From the NCBI RefSeq assembly GCF_002797395.1, contig NZ_KZ454943.1, positions 2,548,211-2,612,210 on the forward strand: DNA of 64,000 bases, in the 5' to 3' direction. Under the pieces are notes generated by a model. The model was given only the letters and a program-made list of their open reading frames with translations, did not search any database and was not told the DNA's origin. Below are positions 10,235 through 18,129 of the stretch, piece by piece. Position 1 is the first letter of the stretch, and every line of letters starts with the position of its first letter. This DNA comes from Bacillus solitudinis (GTDB lineage Bacteria > Bacillota > Bacilli > Bacillales > Bacillaceae_D). The translations under genes were made by a program, and so were the position numbers.

Positions 10235-11644
10235 ATGTTGTGGATCGAACGCATTGTTGACGGTGGGAATACACTGTTATGGACTTATGTTCTTATAGCT
10301 TTGCTTCTTATTTTAGGTGTTTATTTCACCGTAAGAACGGGGTTTGTTCAGGTTCGTTTGTTTAAAGAAATGTTCAGATTAATCGGGGAGAAGAAAGACG
10401 GGAAAAATGGTATTTCTGCTTTTCAGGCATTCACGATTAGTACGGCATCAAGGGTAGGCACAGGGAACCTTGCTGGAGTAGCCCTTGCTATTGCTGTAGG
10501 TGGACCTGGAGCAGTTTTTTGGATGTGGGTGATAGCCTTTATAGGAATGGCCACTTCCTTTATTGAGAGTACACTTGCACAAGTGTACAAAGTAAAAGAT
10601 GGTGACCAATTTCGGGGTGGTCCTGCCTATTATATGGAAAAAGCTCTAAATGCTAGATGGTTGGGTATTATCTTTGCTGTGTTAATTACTTTATGCTTTG
10701 GGTTGATTTTTAACGCTGTACAAGCGAACACAATTACCCTTGCTTTTGAAAATGCATTTGGTGTCAACCGTCTTCTTGTTGGGGTTATTATTGCATTTAT
10801 AGCAGGACTTATTATTTTCGGGGGAGTAAAAAGAATTGCAACCGTTACTCAGTATGTTGTACCAATTATGGCTATTCTTTATTTAATCATTGCTTTCTTC
10901 GTTGTTTTAACCAATTTAACACAAATACCAGCAGTTATTCAGTTAATCGTTTCAAGTGCTTTTGGATTTAATGAGGTTGTTGGCGGGGGAATTGGAGTGG
11001 CGATTATGCAAGGTGTACGCCGTGGACTTTTCTCGAATGAAGCTGGGATGGGTAGTGTGCCAAATGCTGCGGCAACAGCCAATGTAAGTCATCCTGCTAA
11101 ACAGGGACTTGTTCAATCTTTAGGTGTGTTTGTGGATACCATGATTATCTGTTCAGCGACGGCATTTATGATTTTACTAACAGATGTATATCAATCGGGG
11201 GAATCAAATGGCATTGTTTTAACGCAGTCTGCCTTGACTCAGCATATTGGTGAATGGGCATCTAGCTTTGTTGCGATTGCAATACTTTTGTTTGCGTTTA
11301 GTTCAATTATAGGAAACTATTATTATGGCGAGACGAATATTGAATTCATTAGAGAAAATTCGATTTGGCTTATTATCTACCGCATTGCTGTTATGCTAAT
11401 GGTTGTTCTCGGGTCGGTTGCGGAAATTATGTTAGTATGGAATTTGGCCGATCTCTTTATGGGATTGATGGCTGTTCTTAACTTAGTCGTTATCTTCCTT
11501 CTTGGAAAGGTAGCATTTTCCGTCCTCCAAAATTATATTGAACAACGAAATCAAGGGAAAAACCCTATGTTTTCATCTGAAATGATACCGGAACTTAAAA
11601 ATGCAGATTGTTGGGATGGCAAGTCGGAAAAGCAACAACCATAA
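10235..11644 (+). CDS. sodium/alanine (or glutamine) symporter, AgcS family
   Basis: Amino acid:cation symporter with about ten membrane helices. Family hallmarks include FTVRTGFVQ near the N-terminus, SRVGTGNLAGVA, GGPAYYMEKAL and the SNEAGMGS motif, as in B. subtilis AlsT and archaeal AgcS. Length 469 residues. The ATG at 10235 is preferred because AGAGAGG (10219-10225) ends 9 bp upstream; the ATG at 10226 would overlap the ribosome site. The C-terminal 25 residues are hydrophilic. The gene is monocistronic, with a long terminator hairpin following. The substrate (alanine, glycine or glutamine) cannot be decided from sequence alone. Confidence 0.9.
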   Translation: MLWIERIVDGGNTLLWTYVLIALLLILGVYFTVRTGFVQVRLFKEMFRLIGEKKDGKNGISAFQAFTISTASRVGTGNLAGVALAIAVGGPGAVFWMWVIAFIGMATSFIESTLAQVYKVKDGDQFRGGPAYYMEKALNARWLGIIFAVLITLCFGLIFNAVQANTITLAFENAFGVNRLLVGVIIAFIAGLIIFGGVKRIATVTQYVVPIMAILYLIIAFFVVLTNLTQIPAVIQLIVSSAFGFNEVVGGGIGVAIMQGVRRGLFSNEAGMGSVPNAAATANVSHPAKQGLVQSLGVFVDTMIICSATAFMILLTDVYQSGESNGIVLTQSALTQHIGEWASSFVAIAILLFAFSSIIGNYYYGETNIEFIRENSIWLIIYRIAVMLMVVLGSVAEIMLVWNLADLFMGLMAVLNLVVIFLLGKVAFSVLQNYIEQRNQGKNPMFSSEMIPELKNADCWDGKSEKQQP

Positions 11645-11667
11645 ATAACTTTAGTGGAATTAGTCTT

Positions 11668-11747
11668 AAACCCTCCAAAAAAGTGAGGTCACTGAAAATG
11701 GCGAAAATCCCTTTTTTAGTGGCCTCAAAAAATTGGAGGGTTTTTCT
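11668..11747 (+). terminator. long nested terminator hairpin after the AgcS symporter gene
   Basis: The outer 11-bp stem (11668-11678 with 11733-11743) encloses an inner 9-bp stem (GAGGTCACT at 11685-11693 with 11718-11726). It ends in TTTTTCTT. The inner arm shares its core with intergenic repeats at 51148 and 63675. Confidence 0.8.
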
Positions 11748-11817
11748 TCGACTTGACCCATATTTTCTTAACTTGTCTCATATGGATAGATAAGAGAAGT
11801 GGAGAAGGAGAGAAGAT

Positions 11818-13137
11818 ATGAACCGATTTTTTCGAGGGGCCCTGCTGTTAATTGCTGCTGCATTTGTAGGAGAGTGCTTAGAATTTCTAATTAATATAAT
11901 CTTAGCTAGAGAGTTGGGAGAAGAAGGATTAGGGTTTTATATGTCAATTCTTCCGACGATCATTTTTGTGGTCGTTATTGCTAGTATAGAACTTCCTATT
12001 TCTATTTCTAAATTTGTTGCTGAAAAGGACGAAATTTATCATCGGAGTATGCTGGTTCATGCTCTTCGGTTTGCCTCAATATGTGCAGTTGCCTTTATGA
12101 TGATAGCGTTAATTGTTTTTCCTCTTATTCCTGTGTTTGAAAATTACCATCCGTGGGTTAAGTGGCTGTTAATTATATTGATCCCGACCATTGCATTTTC
12201 ATCGGTGGCACGTGGTTATTTTATGGGCGCACAAAATATGAGGAAGATTGCTATTGCAAACTTTCTAAGAAGGGCAATACAATTGGCGCTTCTTATCGTA
12301 GTCTTTACATTCTTCTCTTTTGAAACAGAACTAGCAATATTTATTTCACTTTGCACGTTAGTTGCAACTGAAATGGTGGTACTTGCTTATTTAATGATCA
12401 CCTTTCTTATACAGATGCGTGTATTAAAACATAATCCACGAGCAGAGCTACAAGGAAAAAAAGTACGCAAGGCGTTACTAGAGGTCTCTTTACCTACAAC
12501 AGGGTTAAGAATTTTTCATGCTGCCTCTTTTGCTATAAAGCCATTTCTTATTAAAGAGGCTTTAGTTAGAGCGGGTATGGTCGATACAACTGCTATGGTC
12601 CAATATGGGAAGCTTGCGGGGGTTGCCTTTACAATTGGCTTTTTTCCGGCCTTTATTGCTCATTCGTTGCTGATTGTGTTAATTCCAACCGTTTCGGAAG
12701 CTTACTCTAAGAATGAAATTAATAAACTTACAAAACTACTTAGACAAGTGATGCTCATTACAGCCGCATACGGGTTCCCTGTTATGGCTTTGTTTTATTT
12801 GTACTCAGAGCCTTTAACAAGCCTGTTTTTTGAAGACTCTCCAGCAGCATGGTATTTAAAGATATTGGTTCCTTATTTTTTATTTCATTATTTTGTTATT
12901 CCGATGCAAGCCTACTTAATTGGATTAGGATTGGTCAAAGATGCATTCTTACATTCCTTATGGGCAACAACGATTTCGTTTATCCTCATGTTTGTACTAG
13001 GTTCTATGCCTAGTTTACAAATGGATGGGATTATATTAGGAATGAACATGGGGGCAGTTCTATTAACCCTTATGCATTATTTAACAATTTGCGAGAAAAT
13101 TGGACTAACCATATTCTTAAGGAAAAAGAGATCATAA
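11818..13137 (+). CDS. MurJ/SpoVB-like oligosaccharide flippase (YkvU-like)
   Basis: MOP superfamily membrane protein of 439 residues with about 12-14 helices. The N-terminus (GECLEFLINIILARELG) resembles the polysaccharide_synt/MviN family and in particular Bacillus YkvU and SpoVB. These proteins flip lipid-linked cell wall or spore cortex precursors. AAGGAGAG precedes the ATG. It stands alone between two terminators, about 170 bp after the symporter. Assignment to YkvU rather than to another paralog (SpoVB, YtgP, YabM) is tentative. Confidence 0.75.
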   Translation: MNRFFRGALLLIAAAFVGECLEFLINIILARELGEEGLGFYMSILPTIIFVVVIASIELPISISKFVAEKDEIYHRSMLVHALRFASICAVAFMMIALIVFPLIPVFENYHPWVKWLLIILIPTIAFSSVARGYFMGAQNMRKIAIANFLRRAIQLALLIVVFTFFSFETELAIFISLCTLVATEMVVLAYLMITFLIQMRVLKHNPRAELQGKKVRKALLEVSLPTTGLRIFHAASFAIKPFLIKEALVRAGMVDTTAMVQYGKLAGVAFTIGFFPAFIAHSLLIVLIPTVSEAYSKNEINKLTKLLRQVMLITAAYGFPVMALFYLYSEPLTSLFFEDSPAAWYLKILVPYFLFHYFVIPMQAYLIGLGLVKDAFLHSLWATTISFILMFVLGSMPSLQMDGIILGMNMGAVLLTLMHYLTICEKIGLTIFLRKKRS

Positions 13138-13183
13138 AAGGTTCCCCAAAAGGTTAACATAACCTTTTGAGGAACCTTTTTTG
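13137..13183 (+). terminator. intrinsic terminator after the flippase gene
   Basis: A long stem (AAGGTTCC...AAAAGGTT with its complement) begins at the stop codon and ends in six T. Confidence 0.85.
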
Positions 13184-13239
13184 TATGTTAAGAGGTTGTT
13201 TAAAATGCTACCTACAAAATTTGCAATGAGTGAAATTAG

Positions 13240-13268
13240 TTGACTATCATGTATATACAAGTTAAAAT
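13240..13268 (+). promoter_or_regulatory. treP promoter
   Basis: -35 TTGACT (13240-13245), 17-bp spacer and -10 TAAAAT (13263-13268). TreR operator 1 lies inside the spacer. Confidence 0.75.
13250..13259. promoter_or_regulatory. TreR operator 1
   Basis: The palindrome TGTATATACA matches the known Bacillus TreR operator core and lies between -35 and -10, so a bound repressor would block RNA polymerase. An identical copy is centred 35 bp downstream. Confidence 0.8.
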
Positions 13269-13281
13269 GAAAGCGCAGACA
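13268..13281 (+). promoter_or_regulatory. candidate CcpA cre site
   Basis: TGAAAGCGCAGACA matches the cre pattern TGWAARCGYTWNCW at all but two constrained positions. It overlaps the -10 end and start point of the tre promoter, which fits catabolite repression. Confidence 0.5.
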
Positions 13282-13284
13282 GAT

Positions 13285-13294
13285 TGTATATACA
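13285..13294. promoter_or_regulatory. TreR operator 2
   Basis: Second exact TGTATATACA, about 20 bp after the -10 element. Paired operators would allow cooperative repression by TreR encoded two genes downstream. Confidence 0.8.
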
Positions 13295-13371
13295 GGTTTG
13301 AAATATCGTAAAAAAGTAAAAAGGTTGAAAGAAAAGAATTAAAAACCTTTTTATCAAGGAGGGAAAATAAG

Positions 13372-14784
13372 ATGAGTGCAATTAAGGAGTCAGCTAAGCA
13401 AATTCTAGATGCACTAGGTGGGAAAGAGAACATCGCCTCTGCAACACACTGTGTCACACGATTACGTTTAGCTTTACATGATGAAGGTAAAGTGGATAAA
13501 GGTGTCTTAGAATCTATTGATGTTGTCAAAGGTTCATTTTCTACGAATGGACAATTTCAAGTCGTTATTGGTCAAGGAACAGTAGATAAAGTGTATGCAG
13601 AATTGATTGAATTAGCTGGTCTAGCTGAAGCGACTAAGGAGGAAACTAAGTCTGCGGCAGAGAAAAATTTAAATCCCCTGCAGCGCGCTGTTAAAACTCT
13701 AGCAGATATTTTCATTCCAATATTACCAGCTATTGTAACAGCAGGTTTATTAATGGGGATTAATAATATTTTAACGGCCCCAGGTATTTTTGCAGAGCAA
13801 CCAGTTATTGAGCTTTATCCACAATGGGCTGATTTTGCAAGCATCATTCATTTAATTGCTAATACCGCCTTTGTCTTTTTACCAGGATTAATTGGTTGGT
13901 CTGCAGTGAAGCGTTTCGGTGGGAACCCGCTTCTCGGAATTGTACTAGGGTTAATGCTCGTTCACCCAGATTTACTTAATGCATGGGGATATGGAGAAGC
14001 GAAAGAAGCAGGTGAAATTCCTTACTGGAATTTATTTGGCCTAGACGTTGCGAAGGTTGGCTATCAAGGCCAAGTATTGCCTATTCTTATTGCATCTTAT
14101 GTGTTAGCTACTATTGAAATTGCTCTAAGAAAACGAATTCCTGACGCTTTTCAATTATTAATCGTTGCGCCAGTTGCTTTACTTATTACAGGCTTTCTTG
14201 CATTTATTATTATTGGTCCAATAACATTTGCAATTGGGAACGGAATTACAGCTATGTTCGTTGGGATTTTCGATAATGTACCAGCACTTGGTGGGTTGTT
14301 GTACGGAGCAATTTATGCACCACTTGTTATTACTGGTATGCATCATACATTTCTTGCAGTTGATTTACAATTAATTGGAAGTATAGGTGGGACATTCCTA
14401 TGGCCAATCTTGGCATTATCTAATATTGCACAAGGCTCAGCTGCACTTGCAATGTACTTTGTTTTAAAGGATGAGAAAGTAAAAGGTCTTTCCATGACGT
14501 CTGCAATTTCTGCGTATCTCGGGATAACGGAGCCAGCAATGTTCGGGGTAAACTTACGCTATCGCTTTCCGTTTATTTGTGCAATTATAGGTTCTGCAAT
14601 TGGGGCAGTTTGGATTACTATGAATGCGGTAATGGCGAATTCTATTGGTGTTGGTGGTCTACCGGGAATTTTTTCAATTGAAGCGGGAAAATGGCTGGTG
14701 TTCTTAGTCGGTATGGTAATTGCTATCGTTGTACCTGCTGTTTTAACCTATCTTTACGCGAAATTTAAGAAGGGTAATTTTTAA
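13372..14784 (+). CDS. treP: PTS trehalose-specific EIIBC component (TreP)
   Basis: Imports trehalose with concomitant phosphorylation to trehalose 6-phosphate. The EIIB domain (about residues 1-85) carries phosphorylated C27 in the ATHCVTRLRL motif, followed by an EIIC membrane domain (about 105-460) of the glucose superfamily. No EIIA domain is present, as usual for TreP, so phosphate probably comes from the EIIA domain of another PTS such as PtsG. AGGAGGG precedes the ATG. First gene of treP-treA-treR; two TreR operators and a cre-like site lie upstream. A hairpin separates it from treA. Confidence 0.95.
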   Translation: MSAIKESAKQILDALGGKENIASATHCVTRLRLALHDEGKVDKGVLESIDVVKGSFSTNGQFQVVIGQGTVDKVYAELIELAGLAEATKEETKSAAEKNLNPLQRAVKTLADIFIPILPAIVTAGLLMGINNILTAPGIFAEQPVIELYPQWADFASIIHLIANTAFVFLPGLIGWSAVKRFGGNPLLGIVLGLMLVHPDLLNAWGYGEAKEAGEIPYWNLFGLDVAKVGYQGQVLPILIASYVLATIEIALRKRIPDAFQLLIVAPVALLITGFLAFIIIGPITFAIGNGITAMFVGIFDNVPALGGLLYGAIYAPLVITGMHHTFLAVDLQLIGSIGGTFLWPILALSNIAQGSAALAMYFVLKDEKVKGLSMTSAISAYLGITEPAMFGVNLRYRFPFICAIIGSAIGAVWITMNAVMANSIGVGGLPGIFSIEAGKWLVFLVGMVIAIVVPAVLTYLYAKFKKGNF

Positions 14785-14798
14785 TTAAACGCTTGATT

Positions 14799-14850
14799 AA
14801 AGACCATTAGCATCAAACAGCCTAACCGTTGTAGCTAGTGGTCTTTCTTA
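14799..14850 (+). terminator. intercistronic hairpin between treP and treA
   Basis: A 13-bp stem with one G-U pair (14799-14811 with 14834-14846) is followed by TTTCTTATTT. It could act as a partial terminator or mRNA stabiliser, setting the treP/treA ratio. Confidence 0.6.
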
Positions 14851-14898
14851 TTTAGGGAAATTGAGGCAATACTTAATAAGCTGAAGGAGTGTGCGAAA

Positions 14899-16566
14899 AT
14901 GAAAGAATGGTGGAGAAAGTCAACGGTCTATCAAATATATCCAAAAAGCTTTAATGATACAACGGGTAATGGTGTAGGAGACCTTCAAGGTATAATAGAA
15001 AAGCTTGATTATCTAAATGAATTAGGAGTAGATGTTATCTGGTTAACTCCTGTTTATTCCTCGCCCCAAAAGGACAACGGCTATGACATTAGTGATTATT
15101 ACTCAATTCATGAGGAATACGGGACGATGGATGATTTTGAAGAGCTTTTAGATGAAACACATAGACGTGACATGAAATTGATTATGGACTTAGTTGTGAA
15201 TCATACATCAACTGAGCATGAGTGGTTCAAACAGTCAAAGTCGTCTAAAGAATACCGTGATTATTATATTTGGAAAGACCCAATTGACGGAGGTGAACCG
15301 ACTAATTGGGTTTCGAAATTTGGTGGTTCAGCTTGGGAGTTTGATAAGGGAACCAGCCAATATTATCTACATCTTTTTGATGTGACTCAAGCTGATTTGA
15401 ATTGGGAAAACCCTAAATTGCGTAATGAAGTATATAAAATGATGCACTTTTGGTTTGAAAAAGGGATTGATGGCTTTAGACTTGATGTTATAAACCTAAT
15501 TTCTAAAGATCAACGTTTCCCAAATGATGATGGGACAATACCACCAGGAGACGGAAGGAAATTTTATACAGATGGTCCTCGTGTTCATGAATATCTTCAA
15601 GAAATGAATGAGAAAGTATTGTCAGAGTATAACAGTATGACCGTTGGTGAAATGTCCTCCACGACGATTGACAGCTGTATTAAATACTCAAATCCAGGCC
15701 GTAATGAACTAAGCATGACTTTTAACTTTCATCATTTGAAAGTTGATTACCCCGATGGTGAGAAGTGGGCCGTTGGAGAAATGGATTTCTTAGGATTAAA
15801 GAATATTCTCTCTACATGGCAGGTAGCAATGAACAAAGGAGGCGGGTGGAACGCGTTATTCTGGTGTAATCATGACCAACCTCGTGTTGTCACACGCTAC
15901 GGTAATGATGGTACCTATCATAAAGAATCAGCAAAAATGTTAGCAACGACCATTCACATGATGCAAGGAACACCTTATATTTATCAAGGTGAGGAATTTG
16001 GGATGCCAAACCCTAAGTTCGATACCATCGAAGAGTATCGGGATATTGAGACGTTAAACGCTTATAAAGAGTTAAAAGAGAAGCAGTTATCAGAGCAAGA
16101 GGTTATGGATATTATTCAAAGAAAATCACGTGATAACTCGCGTACACCAGTTCAGTGGAACGATAAGTTGCATGCTGGATTTACTACAGGTGAGCCTTGG
16201 ATTGGAGTGAGTCGTAATTATCAAGACATTAATGCAGAGCAAGCACTAAAAGATAAAGATTCGATATTTTATCATTATAAAAAGCTGATAAATTTACGAA
16301 AAGATTTTGATATAATCACATATGGTGATTACAAATTATTAGATGAGAATGATGAACAATTATTTGTCTATTTACGTACGTGGAATAATGAACAGCTCTT
16401 AGTCATTAATAATTTCTTTGATGAGAAAGCTACTTATCGTCCATCAGAAAACTTATTAGAAAAGAACGCCACTCTTCTTCTGTCAAATTATCAGGAGCAT
16501 CAACAGATTAGCAGCCAGATGACGCTTCAGCCTTTTGAGTCTCTCGTTTATCTTTTTAGAACGTGA
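14899..16566 (+). CDS. treA: trehalose-6-phosphate hydrolase (TreA/TreC), GH13
   Basis: Cytoplasmic enzyme hydrolysing trehalose 6-phosphate to glucose and glucose 6-phosphate. The 555-residue GH13 barrel shows nucleophile D196 (GFRLDV), acid/base E251 (VGEMSS) and transition-state stabiliser D326 (NHDQPR). The oligo-1,6-glucosidase-like N-terminus WWRKSTVYQIYPKSF is typical of TreA. It lies between treP and treR, so the substrate assignment rests on context as well as on family. A GAAGGAG ribosome site precedes the ATG. Confidence 0.95.
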   Translation: MKEWWRKSTVYQIYPKSFNDTTGNGVGDLQGIIEKLDYLNELGVDVIWLTPVYSSPQKDNGYDISDYYSIHEEYGTMDDFEELLDETHRRDMKLIMDLVVNHTSTEHEWFKQSKSSKEYRDYYIWKDPIDGGEPTNWVSKFGGSAWEFDKGTSQYYLHLFDVTQADLNWENPKLRNEVYKMMHFWFEKGIDGFRLDVINLISKDQRFPNDDGTIPPGDGRKFYTDGPRVHEYLQEMNEKVLSEYNSMTVGEMSSTTIDSCIKYSNPGRNELSMTFNFHHLKVDYPDGEKWAVGEMDFLGLKNILSTWQVAMNKGGGWNALFWCNHDQPRVVTRYGNDGTYHKESAKMLATTIHMMQGTPYIYQGEEFGMPNPKFDTIEEYRDIETLNAYKELKEKQLSEQEVMDIIQRKSRDNSRTPVQWNDKLHAGFTTGEPWIGVSRNYQDINAEQALKDKDSIFYHYKKLINLRKDFDIITYGDYKLLDENDEQLFVYLRTWNNEQLLVINNFFDEKATYRPSENLLEKNATLLLSNYQEHQQISSQMTLQPFESLVYLFRT

Positions 16567-16591
16567 TAAACTTAGGGTGGGTGAATTGGGA

Positions 16592-17311
16592 ATGACTAAA
16601 AATAAATTCAAGCTTATTTACGACGATTTAGCAAAACAGATACAAGGCGGAACATTAAATGTAAATGATCTCCTTCCCTCAGAGCATGATTTGTCAATTA
16701 CGTATCAAGCTTCACGAGAAACAATTCGTAAAGCCTTAAAACTTTTGTCGGAGCATGGTTATATCCAAAAAATGCAAGGGAAGGGTTCAGTCGTTTTAGA
16801 TATGAGGAAAATTAATTTTCCGATTTCAGGATTAGTTAGTTTTAAAGAATTAGCCGAAAAAATAGGGAAACGATCAAGTACCACTGTTATTTCATTACAG
16901 GAATTCACGTCTCAAATACGAATTCTTGAAGAAATGGAGTTATCTGATCCTGAAGAGGTTTGGGAGATTATCCGTGTACGTGACATTGACCAAGAACGAA
17001 TTATTTTAGATAAAGATTATGTCATGAAAAGGGTTGTACCTTCCCTTACCAGAGAAGTGTGTGAACATTCAATATATGAGTATTTTGAAGAAAACCTGGG
17101 CTTATCGATAAGTTTTGCTAAAAAAGAAATTACGGTAGAAACACCAACAAAAGAGGATAAATTGTTACTTGATTTGGATGGCTATTCAAACATTGTTGTG
17201 GTTCGGAGTCATGTTTATTTAGAAAATGCTATGTTATTTCAATACACTGAATCACGACATCGACCTGATAAGTTCCGTTTTGTTGACTTTGCGAGGCGGG
17301 GAAAAAACTAA
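16592..17311 (+). CDS. treR: trehalose operon repressor TreR (GntR family)
   Basis: Transcriptional repressor of the tre operon, induced by trehalose 6-phosphate. A GntR winged helix lies at about residues 5-70 (PSEHDLSITYQASRETIRKAL) and a UTRA effector domain at about 90-235. Length 239 residues, matching the 238 of B. subtilis TreR. The ATG at 16592 is chosen because AGGGTGGG lies 10 bp upstream; a TTG at 16586 is possible, and longer in-frame starts fall inside treA. Two exact TreR-type operators sit in the treP promoter, consistent with autoregulation. Confidence 0.9.
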   Translation: MTKNKFKLIYDDLAKQIQGGTLNVNDLLPSEHDLSITYQASRETIRKALKLLSEHGYIQKMQGKGSVVLDMRKINFPISGLVSFKELAEKIGKRSSTTVISLQEFTSQIRILEEMELSDPEEVWEIIRVRDIDQERIILDKDYVMKRVVPSLTREVCEHSIYEYFEENLGLSISFAKKEITVETPTKEDKLLLDLDGYSNIVVVRSHVYLENAMLFQYTESRHRPDKFRFVDFARRGKN

Positions 17312-17385
17312 AGTTTATCATTCGTTTCTTTTAGCTTAGTTGGTTGTTATGAGTATAATCATTGTTGTGAGAGGTGGGGGAAAAG

Positions 17386-17865
17386 TTGTCAGTTCATGAA
17401 TACACAGTACGAACACCTAATGGAGAAGAGGTCTCGTTATCAGATTATAAGGGACAGGCACTCCTTATTGTAAATACGGCAACAAAATGTGGGCTAACTC
17501 CGCAGTTTCAAGGTCTAGAAACATTATATCAAACTTATAAGGACGAGGGTTTTGTTGTTCTAGGGTTTCCGTGCAATCAATTCATGAACCAAGAACCATT
17601 AGGAAACGAAGAAATGATAAAAACCTGTAAGTTAAATTACGGCGTTACCTTCCCTCTTTTCGAAAAGGTGCTTGTAAATGGTACAAATGCGCATCCTCTT
17701 TACCAATATTTAAAAAAAGAACAAAAAGGTATTTTAAGTAACAAAATTAAATGGAATTTCACCAAGTTTCTTGTTGATCGGAATGGTCAAGTTACCGAAC
17801 GATATGGTCCAAATGTGGAGCCTGGAAAAATTGAAGACGATATTAAAGAAGTTCTACTGAAGTAA
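17386..17865 (+). CDS. glutathione peroxidase-like thiol peroxidase (BsaA type)
   Basis: GPx-family peroxidase of 159 residues using Cys instead of selenocysteine: C35 in the NTATKCGLTPQF motif. The conserved FPCNQF and WNFTKFLVDRNG segments are present. In Bacillus such enzymes probably use thioredoxin rather than glutathione. The TTG at 17386 fits the family N-terminus (SVHEYTVRT) and has GAGGTGGGGG a few bases upstream; a GTG at 17374 would add four residues but overlaps that site. Monocistronic. Confidence 0.85.
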   Translation: MSVHEYTVRTPNGEEVSLSDYKGQALLIVNTATKCGLTPQFQGLETLYQTYKDEGFVVLGFPCNQFMNQEPLGNEEMIKTCKLNYGVTFPLFEKVLVNGTNAHPLYQYLKKEQKGILSNKIKWNFTKFLVDRNGQVTERYGPNVEPGKIEDDIKEVLLK

Positions 17866-17920
17866 GAAGTCTATTGATTTGCCTCTAATCAACTTTATGT
17901 CTTTAATAGTTAGTTGAAAT

Positions 17921-18002
17921 GCACCTCTAAAATCAAGGAAGAAAAGACTTGTATCCATTAAGGAATAATGAGTTTTTTTTCAAGCTTTTGAGGTGCTTTT
18001 TG
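17921..18002 (+). terminator. terminator-like long hairpin after the peroxidase gene
   Basis: GCACCTC (17921-17927) pairs with GAGGTGC (17990-17996), with extra A/T pairing and a large loop, and is followed by TTTTTGTTTG. Confidence 0.55.
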
Positions 18003-18129
18003 TTTGTAATAAAATGTAAAATCGATATCAAGTACTTAAACCACATCTAGTCATGTGAACATCGTGCATCCAAGGTAAGATTGCTATACAATAAGATTAA
18101 GAAATCATGTGCAAAGGACGGACGTTACG

